From: Candidatus Poribacteria bacterium
GTDB taxonomy: Bacteria; Poribacteria; WGA-4E; WGA-3G
Assembly (NCBI GenBank): GCA_022826805.1
Contig: JAJDUH010000052.1
Coordinates: forward strand, 1-54,240
Length of the DNA stretch: 54,240 nt
Direction of reading: 5' to 3'
Every line of letters starts with the position of its first letter. The stretch's first letter is position 1. The notes under the pieces were generated by a model. The model had not been told where the DNA came from. It saw only the letters and a list, made by a program, of their open reading frames with translations, and made no database searches. Position numbers and translations under genes: made by a program. This document shows positions 17,855 through 25,566 of this stretch, piece after piece.

Positions 17855-19093
17855 ATGTCCGTTCAAACCTATATTAAAGACAATCAAACTGCGCTTTGTG
17901 CGTTGCTGCAGGAACTCGTCAGGATTCCAACCGTCAATCCACCCGGCGAAAACTATGCCGAGATTGTTGGATTATTAGATGCAAAGTGCCAGGCATTAGG
18001 GATGCAGACACAAATAGCCGAGGTCCCAACAAGTCGGGCAGAACAGGTTATCTCAAACGCAGCGACGCATCCGCGATTGAATCTCATTGGACGTTGGGAT
18101 GTCGGGGCAGAAAGGACGGTGCATTTCAACGCACACTATGACGTCGTTCCTGTTGCGGGGGACTGGCGTTTCAATAATCCGTTCAGTGGGGAGATTGACG
18201 GCGAATGGCTCTATGGACGTGGTGCTGACGACATGAAAGATGCTATTGCTGCACTCCTCTTTGCGATTGAGGCTCTCCAAGAGACTGGCATCAAACCGCA
18301 GTTCAATATTGAATGCTCCTTTACCTGCGATGAAGAAACCGGTGGACAGTTAGGGGCGGGATATATTGTCGAAGAAGGATTCGTTCATGCAGACTACGTC
18401 GTCAACTGCGAAGGCGGTTCAGAAATGAATATCGGCAACGGACACAACGGCGTACTCTGGTTAGAGATTGATGTTGAAGGCAAAGCAGCACACGGCGCAC
18501 AGCCAGATAAGGGTATAAATGCTTTTGAGAAGACTGCCGAACTCGTGACAGCACTACAACGGGTTAAACGGAATTTGAAGTCGCCTGAACGGGCGTTTAA
18601 ACTTCCTGATGGTAGCGATCGTTATCCTACACTGAATATCGGTGGCACATTCCGTGGCACCGATGGCGATAAAGTCAATACCGTCCCGGCGCGCGTTACG
18701 TTCTCAATCGACCGGCGCATTACGCCGAACGAGGAACTCGAATTCGTCGAACTTGAATTGCGAGAGGCGATCTCCGGTGCCTGCCAGTATTATCCCGATT
18801 TGAAAGCAGAGGCGCGCGCCATTTTGCGAATTGAGCCGTGCTTGACAGACACCGCTTCACCGATAGCACAGGCGTTCGCTGACGCAGTGCGGACTGTCCG
18901 TTTCAATCAACCGCGATTCAGGGGTACTACGGGATTTACAGACTTGCACTATTTCGTCAATACAGGCTTACCCGGCGTTGGGTATGGACCAAGTGGCGAG
19001 GGTGGACATGCCATAAATGAACGTGTGAATATCCCCGATCTGGTTAGGACTTCTGCCATTTACGCAACCTTTATGACGCGCGCAGAACTATAA
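17855..19093 (+). CDS. M20 family metallopeptidase (ArgE/DapE-like)
   Basis: The protein has 412 residues from the ATG that follows TTGAGGAGACT. Zinc ligands and catalytic residues of the M20 family are visible: FNAHYDVVP (His), YGRGADDMKD (bridging Asp), CDEETGG (catalytic Glu pair), VVNCEGG (Glu) and the late GEGGHAINE (His). A dimerisation lid domain occupies the middle (ERAFKLPDGSDRYPTLN). It would hydrolyse an N-acyl or peptide bond in the cytoplasm; the substrate (acyl amino acid, succinyl-diaminopimelate or dipeptide) cannot be assigned. It is in an operon with the cupin. Confidence 0.9.
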   Translation: MSVQTYIKDNQTALCALLQELVRIPTVNPPGENYAEIVGLLDAKCQALGMQTQIAEVPTSRAEQVISNAATHPRLNLIGRWDVGAERTVHFNAHYDVVPVAGDWRFNNPFSGEIDGEWLYGRGADDMKDAIAALLFAIEALQETGIKPQFNIECSFTCDEETGGQLGAGYIVEEGFVHADYVVNCEGGSEMNIGNGHNGVLWLEIDVEGKAAHGAQPDKGINAFEKTAELVTALQRVKRNLKSPERAFKLPDGSDRYPTLNIGGTFRGTDGDKVNTVPARVTFSIDRRITPNEELEFVELELREAISGACQYYPDLKAEARAILRIEPCLTDTASPIAQAFADAVRTVRFNQPRFRGTTGFTDLHYFVNTGLPGVGYGPSGEGGHAINERVNIPDLVRTSAIYATFMTRAEL

Positions 19094-19195
19094 CACAAAA
19101 ACCTATCCGCTTTGCGTTGATATTCACACCTTGGACATGTTCCCATTATTACATCACATTTTGGGAAACATATATTTTGGAGGAAACTGATCACC

Positions 19196-20335
19196 ATGAT
19201 TATTAGCCGACTGATTGCCAAAAACTGGCGGAACTTTCAAGAGATTAATGTTCCACTTAGGGGGCGCCAATTTATCGTCGGTCCAACTGGTTCAGGCAAA
19301 TCTAACCTGTTGGACATTTTTCGCTTTCTCCGAGATATTGTTAAAACAGACGGTGGCGGATTCCAGAAAGCGGTTAAGGATCGGGGCGGAGTTTCCAAAA
19401 TCCGATGTCTGTCGGCGAGGCAGGATCCTGAAATCGCCATCGAAATTCATATCGCGGATGCGTTAGACGCTCCTGCTAAATGGAGATACGGGGTTGGGTT
19501 TCGCCAACAACCTCGTGGACATCGCTGGACCTATCTTACTCGTGAATGTGTTTGGAAAGATGACAAATTGCTCCTTGATAGACCGGATGAAAATGATAAA
19601 GAGGATCCAGATCGCCTTACTCAGACCGCTCTTGAACAGAGCGCTGCCAATGCAGAATTTCGAGAGATAGCACTCTTCCTGCAAAACGTCACCTATCTCC
19701 ATCTCGTACCGCAACTCATTCGCTCTGGAGATGCAATTCAGGGTAGGATAATTGAAGACGATCCGTATGGACAAGGATTTCTTGAAAGGATCGCGAGCAT
19801 GCATCCAAGCACCCGTCGTTCCCGGCTAAAAAAGATTGAACACACCCTCAAAATTGCTGTGCCACAGTTTGAAAAATTGGAATTTGTTCGTGATAATACA
19901 GGACGTCCGCACTTACAAGTGCGTTATTCCCACTGGCACTCAAATGAAGCAAGGCAGCGCGAAGACCAATTTTCGGACGGAATGCTCCGACTAATTGGAC
20001 TCTTATGGTCTCTTCTCGAAAAGGACTCAATTGTTTTGTTAGAAGAACCTGAACTCTCCCTAAATATAGGCACTGTATCTGAACTCGCTCCTTCTATCTC
20101 CAAGCTCCAAAGAAGTCAAAGATCCCAAGTGTTAGTTAGCACACAAAGTGATGTGCTTCTGATAGAACCCGGCATTGATGGGAGAGAAGTCCTTTTACTT
20201 ATACCTGAAAAAGTAGGGACAGTCGTCAAGATCTCGTCTGATATTGATTATATCCGTGCTCTCCTTGAGGCAGGTCTCACAGCCGGTGAAGTCGTGCTAA
20301 CCAGATATCCAGAACAGTTGAGCCTATTAGAATGA
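19196..20335 (+). CDS. AAA family ATPase (RecF/OLD-like), probable defence protein
   Basis: The protein has 379 residues. Walker A is GPTGSGKSN at about residues 29-37, the ABC-type signature region is FSDGMLRLIGL, and Walker B is VLLEEPELSL, followed by a switch region VLVSTQSDVLL. This is the SMC/RecF/OLD ATPase layout without its own nuclease domain. TGGAGGAAACTGATCACC precedes the ATG. Its last four bases overlap the start of the next gene (ATGA), so the two proteins are made together. ATPase plus separate TOPRIM-like protein recalls split OLD and PARIS-type defence pairs, but identity with those is not shown. Confidence 0.85.
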   Translation: MIISRLIAKNWRNFQEINVPLRGRQFIVGPTGSGKSNLLDIFRFLRDIVKTDGGGFQKAVKDRGGVSKIRCLSARQDPEIAIEIHIADALDAPAKWRYGVGFRQQPRGHRWTYLTRECVWKDDKLLLDRPDENDKEDPDRLTQTALEQSAANAEFREIALFLQNVTYLHLVPQLIRSGDAIQGRIIEDDPYGQGFLERIASMHPSTRRSRLKKIEHTLKIAVPQFEKLEFVRDNTGRPHLQVRYSHWHSNEARQREDQFSDGMLRLIGLLWSLLEKDSIVLLEEPELSLNIGTVSELAPSISKLQRSQRSQVLVSTQSDVLLIEPGIDGREVLLLIPEKVGTVVKISSDIDYIRALLEAGLTAGEVVLTRYPEQLSLLE

Positions 20336-20943
20336 ACCTAAATAACGTAGTTCTCGCTGTTGAGGATAGGCTCAGTGATGCGGTAGCGACCAAAATTCTT
20401 GAGAAATTCGATGTTGAAATCGTGAAAAGAATCGGGTATAAAGGAAAATCGGACCTTGAACGAAAAACCCTTGAACTCAACCGAGCAGCTAACGGCATAA
20501 CCGTATTTATGTTGACGGATTTAGATTCGCCCCGAGATTGTCCTCCACGGCTTATCCAATCATGGGTTAAAGGCACTCTTAACCCAAGGTTTTTCTTTCG
20601 TGTGGCAGTTATGGAGGTAGAATCATGGATTATGGCAGATCGGATAGGATTCGCAGCTTTTCTATCTATACCTTCGCATCAAATTCCATCGCCGACAGAC
20701 GATATCTTGAATCCGAAAGAATTTCTTGTATCGCTTGCACGTAGAAGCCGAAAGAAAACAGTACGCGAGGCGTTAGTTCCAATGCCAAGTGCAAACTTCT
20801 CAGTTGGAATTGAGTACAACACGCTTTTGAGTGAATTTGTCCGAGAACATTGGAATTTAGAACGTGCTGCCACGGTATCACCGAGTTTAAAACGCACTTT
20901 GGATCGACTTACTCAAGCAACAGAAACAGGTGCGTCCCAGTGA
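20332..20943 (+). CDS. TOPRIM-like partner of the AAA ATPase
   Basis: The protein has 203 residues. It opens with VVLAVEDRLSDAVA, whose Glu fits the first TOPRIM strand, and then VFMLTDLDSP, the acidic DxD strand. VAVMEVESWIMADR, LARRSRKKTVRE and the closing SPSLKRTLDRL are conserved in a group of proteins that I know as neighbours of AAA ATPases, near the DUF4276/DUF4435 class. A metal-dependent nuclease role is likely but inferred. It overlaps the ATPase by 4 bp upstream and the RNHCP gene by 4 bp downstream. Confidence 0.7.
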   Translation: MNLNNVVLAVEDRLSDAVATKILEKFDVEIVKRIGYKGKSDLERKTLELNRAANGITVFMLTDLDSPRDCPPRLIQSWVKGTLNPRFFFRVAVMEVESWIMADRIGFAAFLSIPSHQIPSPTDDILNPKEFLVSLARRSRKKTVREALVPMPSANFSVGIEYNTLLSEFVREHWNLERAATVSPSLKRTLDRLTQATETGASQ

Positions 20944-21245
20944 ACAAAAGATTCCAACGCCACATTGAAGATTTCACCTGTGCACACTGTGGCACCGCCG
21001 TCAAAGGAGATGGTTACACCAATCATTGTCCCGAATGCCTCTGGAGTCAACACGTCGATGTGAACCCCGGCGATCGTTCGGCATCCTGTCGCGGCTTGAT
21101 GGAACCGATCGGGTTCACCATAAAACACGGCGATTACATCCTTACCCACCGCTGCATAACATGCGGCATAGAAAAAAAGAACAGAACATCAAAAAATGAC
21201 AACTTTGAGGCTATTCTGAGGCTACAAGGGGCATTAAATGTATAA
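20940..21245 (+). CDS. RNHCP domain protein
   Basis: The protein has 101 residues from a GTG start that overlaps the previous stop (GTGA). It has a zinc-binding pattern with CAHCG, the family motif YTNHCPECLWS, SCRGLMEP and a late CITCG, matching the RNHCP family of short zinc proteins. The function of the family is not settled. The tight overlap suggests it is co-translated with the ATPase and TOPRIM-like genes; whether it works with them is unknown. Confidence 0.8.
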   Translation: MNKRFQRHIEDFTCAHCGTAVKGDGYTNHCPECLWSQHVDVNPGDRSASCRGLMEPIGFTIKHGDYILTHRCITCGIEKKNRTSKNDNFEAILRLQGALNV

Positions 21246-21384
21246 AAACAAAATTCCTTCAGAAAGTGATGACATCTATTGAGACACCGGAGGCTCCGTC
21301 GTTTTATGCGTCGGGTTTTTGGCGCAGCTTGTAACGCCGAAAGCCGAAACCATCCCGCCCGTTACTGGGAAGGGGCTAAACTTG

Positions 21385-22239
21385 CTATTCAGAAGGTTTG
21401 GTAATAGCACGCTTTGCTTCAACGGCAAGCTGCGTGGCGCGCTGGATTAGACGCCTGGTTTCATCAATCTGTTTAAGCAGGCGTTCATTTGTCCATGAAA
21501 CGGAGGTGAGATAGCGTAAGGCATCTGGATCGTTGAGTGTCTCAGCACCGAGCGCAATCTGAAGTCCGCTTGCGGTGATATACCGCATACCGGCATTCAC
21601 ACCAGATCCGTCAAATTCCAGACTCATCGTGATGTCCCCTCGCGCAAAAGCGGGTTGGAATTCCTTGCCCAGACCGACGAACACGCCTATAGGGCTTTCA
21701 CCGAATGCAAATCGCTGTGTGCCAATACCAATATGACCGGAAAATTGGTGAATACGCGGCAGATTGAAGGTTTTACTAACAGCCAAAAACGCTGACGGCA
21801 AAACGCCATTCTTCTCCGATTCCGATGTGAGAATCCCACCACCGAGATACTCAACACCGACGGCAATACTCGGAATTGCCCCAGCCTCTTGCTCTTTTAG
21901 GAATTGGACCTTTAAACTCGCAGCCTGCTCAGCGGAAAGTTCAGATCCATACGCATTCCACACCTGCCCCAATCCTATTTCAATCCGATCGAACAATCCG
22001 AAGTTCAGGCGAATGGCGACAGCATCACCTAAATTCATAGGAGTGGTTTGTAACCCCGAGGCCCCCGCACTTTGCCGAAAAGCAATAAATGTACCTGCCC
22101 CGAATATGCCGTGTTCCAGCACCGCACCGGTTGGAATATCTACCAATCCACTCTCTGTAAACACCTCACCGTTAGCAGAACTATATGTCATTATAGATAC
22201 AAAAACGAGTACCAAGAGCAAGAACAGGGGTTTCCGCAT
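21385..22239 (-). CDS. Exported protein, possible outer-membrane beta-barrel
   Basis: The protein has 284 residues. Residues 1-24 form a clear signal peptide (LFLLLVLVFVSIMTYSSANG). The rest is rich in alternating hydrophobic/polar strands with Gly and aromatic residues (IRLNFGLFDRIEIGLGQVW), as in beta-barrels. The C-terminal 40 residues are helical (LLKQIDETRRLIQRATQLAVE). I do not recognise a named family. Its ATG is 3 bp beyond the rpiA stop, with GGAGTG inside the rpiA end, so it is translated from the rpiA transcript. Confidence 0.7.
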   Translation of the reverse strand: MRKPLFLLLVLVFVSIMTYSSANGEVFTESGLVDIPTGAVLEHGIFGAGTFIAFRQSAGASGLQTTPMNLGDAVAIRLNFGLFDRIEIGLGQVWNAYGSELSAEQAASLKVQFLKEQEAGAIPSIAVGVEYLGGGILTSESEKNGVLPSAFLAVSKTFNLPRIHQFSGHIGIGTQRFAFGESPIGVFVGLGKEFQPAFARGDITMSLEFDGSGVNAGMRYITASGLQIALGAETLNDPDALRYLTSVSWTNERLLKQIDETRRLIQRATQLAVEAKRAITKPSE

Positions 22240-22242
22240 GCG

Positions 22243-22932
22243 TCACTCCATGTACCGAATGCCGGAAGGTGTACCGATGATGATTTTGTCAGCGCGATTG
22301 ACGAAAATCCCATTTTCCACCACGCCGGGAATGTTATTCAGTTGCAACTCGACCTGCTCTGGCGCAGGAATACTATCAAAGTGGCAGTCGAGTATATAGT
22401 TGCCGTTGTCAGTAATGAGTGGTTGCTGATTTCCGTCCTGTGAAGGCGCGAGACGTAGCGTGGAACGCCCACAAATCCGGTTGACCTCTGTCTGGGTTGC
22501 CTCGCACCCGAACTGTACAATTTCCACTGGAAGTGGGAAGATCGTACCGAGGACGCTCGACACCTTGTTTTCATCGACAACAATCAATATTCGTTTAGAC
22601 GCATTTGCGATGATCTTCTCTCTGACGAGCGCAGCACCACCGCCCTTGATTAGGTTGAGGTGTACGTCAACTTCATCGGCACCGTCAATAGTCAAGTCGA
22701 TGGTAGGATGGGAAGCGAGTGTTGTGAGGGGTATCTGTTGTGCTATCGCAATTTCTTCGGTGCCAGCGGATGTTGGGATACCGACGATATCAAGTCCTGC
22801 CCGGACCCTATCGCCAAGTTTCAGAAGCGCATAATAGACAGTGGAACCTGTTCCTAACCCGACAATCATACCAGATTTGACACTTTCTGTCGCTTTTTCC
22901 GCAGCAATCTTTTTTAGGTTTTCGGTGTTCAT
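22243..22932 (-). CDS. rpiA: Ribose-5-phosphate isomerase A
   Basis: The protein has 229 residues from MNTENLKK, the usual length; an open upstream extension of 40 codons crosses the promoter and is unlikely. Family motifs are present: GLGTGSTVYYAL (phosphate loop), TIDGADEVD (catalytic Asp), and KGGGAALVREKI (catalytic Glu and Lys). It interconverts ribose-5-phosphate and ribulose-5-phosphate in the pentose phosphate pathway. Predicted transcription begins only about 4-5 nt before the ATG, so the message may be nearly leaderless. The exported protein gene follows directly. Confidence 0.95.
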   Translation of the reverse strand: MNTENLKKIAAEKATESVKSGMIVGLGTGSTVYYALLKLGDRVRAGLDIVGIPTSAGTEEIAIAQQIPLTTLASHPTIDLTIDGADEVDVHLNLIKGGGAALVREKIIANASKRILIVVDENKVSSVLGTIFPLPVEIVQFGCEATQTEVNRICGRSTLRLAPSQDGNQQPLITDNGNYILDCHFDSIPAPEQVELQLNNIPGVVENGIFVNRADKIIIGTPSGIRYME

Positions 22933-22942
22933 GATACCTATA

Positions 22943-22971
22943 AGTTTACCAGAAAAATGTCTTGAAATCAA
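22943..22971 (-). promoter_or_regulatory. rpiA promoter
   Basis: On the minus strand: TTGATT (22966-22971), 17-bp spacer, TGG-TAAACT with the hexamer at 22943-22948. The -10 box is 10 nt from the ATG. Confidence 0.65.
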
Positions 22972-23009
22972 GTTCTTAATCCGTAGTGATGTGTCTTTTC
23001 CACCTTTTG

Positions 23010-23033
23010 TTTTAAGCCCTGTTAGGGCTAAAA
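23010..23033. terminator. Hairpin in the divergent rpiA/AstE-like gap
   Basis: TTTTAAGCCCT-GTT-AGGGCTAAAA is a near-perfect inverted repeat between divergent promoters. It looks like a bidirectional terminator by shape, but its position upstream of both genes makes a dispersed palindromic repeat or operator more likely. Confidence 0.4.
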
Positions 23034-23057
23034 TGGGCGTACTGCTTGACAAAAGAT

Positions 23058-23086
23058 TTGATTCTTTTCACCAACTGTGCTAAAAT
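23058..23086 (+). promoter_or_regulatory. Promoter giving a leaderless message
   Basis: TTGATT (23058-23063), 17-bp spacer, TGC-TAAAAT (hexamer 23081-23086). Transcription would start about 7 nt later, at the ATG at 23094 itself. Confidence 0.65.
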
Positions 23087-23093
23087 AACTCCC

Positions 23094-24080
23094 ATGAGGA
23101 ACAACATTCACAGCAGCAAACTGGTGGTTGGACAATTAGTCGCCGAACCCGGAACTCGAATGGAAGGGCATCTGAGAGTCGGAAGCATGCCAGATGGAAC
23201 GGCGGTTCGACTGCCGGTCGTGCTAATCAACGGGAGGTACCCGGGCAAAACGCTCTATATCCAAGCAATTAGCGATGGAGATGAACTCAACGGCATCGCC
23301 GTTATTCACAAAGTTCTCCAGACCATAGTCCCAGAACAGTTGCGCGGTAAGATTATTGCCGTACCGCTTGTCAACGTTCACGCATTTCATACCAGACAAG
23401 CACTCAATCCTGTGGATAATCGGAAAATGAACCGCTGTTTTCCGGGCAGACGCGATGGCACCTCAAGTGAACGGACAGCCTATCATCTTTTTCGGCGTGC
23501 TATACAGCAGGCGGATTATTGTCTCGATCTGCACCAAGGCGGTGTGCACCCAATGATTGACGAGGTACGCGTCCGTGTTGATGAAAAACATACACTCCAC
23601 GGCGCCTGCCTTGAACTCGCGCGCGTCTTTGGTATTGGGCATATCCTCAATCAGAAAGGACCAAAAGGCCAACTCGCACAGGCTGCCCCGGAGGTTGGCA
23701 TCCCAACAATCGATCCAGAATTGGGTGGCACCCACGGTTGGGATGCAGCAAGTATCGAAAAAGGTGTCCGCGGCGTGCTCAATGTCCTGCGACACTATCA
23801 CTTCATTGATGGAATACCAGAGGTACCCGAACGGCAAATTGTCGTCAAACAATTCGTGCCACTTCTTAGCAATGAAGGTGGATTTGTCTACTACAAGGCG
23901 GAATTGTATGATCAGGTAGCGGCGTACCAACCCATTGCTGACATCCGAGATGTATTTGGAAATGTGCGGGAGTCCATTCGGTCACCAGTAGCAGGTATTT
24001 TTTGGGCAAAGCCGGTCTATCCGATGGTAGCAAGCGGCGGCATTATTGGCAAAATCGGCACACCGATCGGGTACCTGTAG
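23094..24080 (+). CDS. Succinylglutamate desuccinylase/aspartoacylase family protein
   Basis: The protein has 328 residues from MRNNIHS. It belongs to the M14-like AstE/AspA deacylase family: DLHQGGV supplies a zinc His, and PEVGIPTIDPELGG and the C-terminal barrel (VRESIRSPVAGIFWAKP) are typical. The first zinc motif, normally H-G-x-E, reads SDGDELNG here, so the His is replaced by Asp. The substrate is an N-acyl amino acid or similar, not determined. The promoter predicts a leaderless transcript. Aminopeptidase P follows after 43 bp. Confidence 0.85.
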   Translation: MRNNIHSSKLVVGQLVAEPGTRMEGHLRVGSMPDGTAVRLPVVLINGRYPGKTLYIQAISDGDELNGIAVIHKVLQTIVPEQLRGKIIAVPLVNVHAFHTRQALNPVDNRKMNRCFPGRRDGTSSERTAYHLFRRAIQQADYCLDLHQGGVHPMIDEVRVRVDEKHTLHGACLELARVFGIGHILNQKGPKGQLAQAAPEVGIPTIDPELGGTHGWDAASIEKGVRGVLNVLRHYHFIDGIPEVPERQIVVKQFVPLLSNEGGFVYYKAELYDQVAAYQPIADIRDVFGNVRESIRSPVAGIFWAKPVYPMVASGGIIGKIGTPIGYL

Positions 24081-24123
24081 TAGGACTGAAGCAAAGACCC
24101 GATCTTCATGAGGAGGAAACAGT

Positions 24124-25431
24124 TTGCACGAACAGAATCGCAAAGCCTTTATTGAAAAAATGGGACGTGGTGGGGTCGCAATCTTCGCCAGTAGACCGCC
24201 TGCAGTATGGAACCACGACACGGAATATGTTTACCGTCCAGATCCGAATTTTTATTATCTTACAGGGTTTGAAGAACCAGAGTCGATTTGTGTTATCGCG
24301 CCCGATCACCCGAAACACCAATATATTTTATTCGTTCGTCCGAAAGACAAACAGGCAGAAATCTGGAACGGTAAGCGCGTCGGCGTTAAGAACGCACGTA
24401 GGCACTACGGCGCAGATAAAGCCTATTCGATAGAAAAATTCGGGGAGAAAATCGGAAAATACTTAGAGGGTGCCGAGAGGCTTTACTATACGCTCGGTTC
24501 CAATCAAGACGTTGACGGCGAAATCCTCTCGCTCTTCACGGGGTCTGTTAGGTCACGCATTCGTTCCGGTCAAGGACTTGACACGTTAGTCGATCCGAGT
24601 CCTATTCTTAGCGAACTGCGGTTAATCAAAAATGAGACGGAACTGCAACGGATCCAAATGGCAACGGAGATTACAGGTGCCGGACACGTTGCGGCAATGA
24701 AGGCGGTTCGACCAGGGATGTATGAATACGACTTGGAAGCGCTTGTTGAATCTACGTTTCGCATGAACGGTGCTAACGGTGCAGCCTTTCCGACAATCGT
24801 TGCGAGTGGTGGAAACGCGACAATACTTCATTATACAACAAATGACTGCCAAATCGAAGATGAATCACTTGTTCTCATCGACGCAGGCGCCGAATACGGT
24901 CGGTACTCGGGTGACGTGACCCGGACCTTCCCCGCAAACGGCACGTTCACTGAGGCACAAAGAGAGATTTATCAACTCGTCCTTGATGCCCACTATGCGG
25001 TTATTGACGCTATCCGTCCAGGTGTCTCCATTGACGAACCGCACCAGAAATCGATTGAGTTGTTGACGGAAAGTATGCTCAGTCTCGGTCTGCTAAAAGG
25101 GAAAACAAAAAAATTAATAAAGAAAGAAGCGTATCGTGAGTTTTATATGTACAGAATCGGGCACATGCTCGGTTTAGACGTACATGATGTTAATTGTGTC
25201 CACGACGCAAACGGTGATTTCAAAACCTTCCAACCCGGTATGGTGATGACAATCGAGCCAGGGCTCTACGTTGCCGACGATACAGAGAATGTCCCGCCTG
25301 AATATCTCGGTATTGGTGTTCGCATAGAGGATGATATTCTCATCACCGAAACGGGATGCGAAGTGCTAACGGATGGGGTTCCAAAAGAAATCGACGCCGT
25401 TGAAGAATTGGTAAATAGTACAAAATGGTAG
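24124..25431 (+). CDS. pepP: Aminopeptidase P (Xaa-Pro aminopeptidase)
   Basis: The protein has 435 residues, the usual length for PepP. Translation starts at TTG, placed by a strong GAGGAGGAAACAG just upstream. The N-terminal AMP_N domain contains FYYLTGFEEPES. The pita-bread M24 domain supplies the metal site: LIDAGAEY and GRYSGDVTRTFP (two Asp), GHMLGLDVHD (His), MTIEPGLYV (Glu) and VRIEDDILIT (Glu). It removes N-terminal residues before proline in the cytoplasm. Confidence 0.92.
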   Translation: MHEQNRKAFIEKMGRGGVAIFASRPPAVWNHDTEYVYRPDPNFYYLTGFEEPESICVIAPDHPKHQYILFVRPKDKQAEIWNGKRVGVKNARRHYGADKAYSIEKFGEKIGKYLEGAERLYYTLGSNQDVDGEILSLFTGSVRSRIRSGQGLDTLVDPSPILSELRLIKNETELQRIQMATEITGAGHVAAMKAVRPGMYEYDLEALVESTFRMNGANGAAFPTIVASGGNATILHYTTNDCQIEDESLVLIDAGAEYGRYSGDVTRTFPANGTFTEAQREIYQLVLDAHYAVIDAIRPGVSIDEPHQKSIELLTESMLSLGLLKGKTKKLIKKEAYREFYMYRIGHMLGLDVHDVNCVHDANGDFKTFQPGMVMTIEPGLYVADDTENVPPEYLGIGVRIEDDILITETGCEVLTDGVPKEIDAVEELVNSTKW

Positions 25432-25490
25432 GTTCAGGACATTTATAGTCAACTGACATTTCAGTGAACTCCAAGCGTGAAAACGTCCCC

Positions 25491-25521
25491 CTCGGTAGGC
25501 GAGGTTTCCTAACCTCGCCGA
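25491..25521. repeat. GAGGTTTCCTAACCTC-type hairpin repeat
   Basis: CTCGGTA followed by GGCGAGGTT, loop, AACCTCGCC. A second copy with a GCGAGGTT stem is at 54034-54064. The gap 25432-25566 holds nothing else convincing apart from an AT-rich stretch before the helicase start. Confidence 0.7.
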
Positions 25522-25566
25522 GTACACTAAATCAATAATTCTAAAACCTCCATAAATAATACAGAA

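Noticed and set aside
21246..21384. Rho-independent terminator between the convergent RNHCP and exported-protein genes
   Set aside because: GGA-GGC-TCC and a short T run near 21290-21310 are suggestive, but the stem is too short and bulged to support a call.
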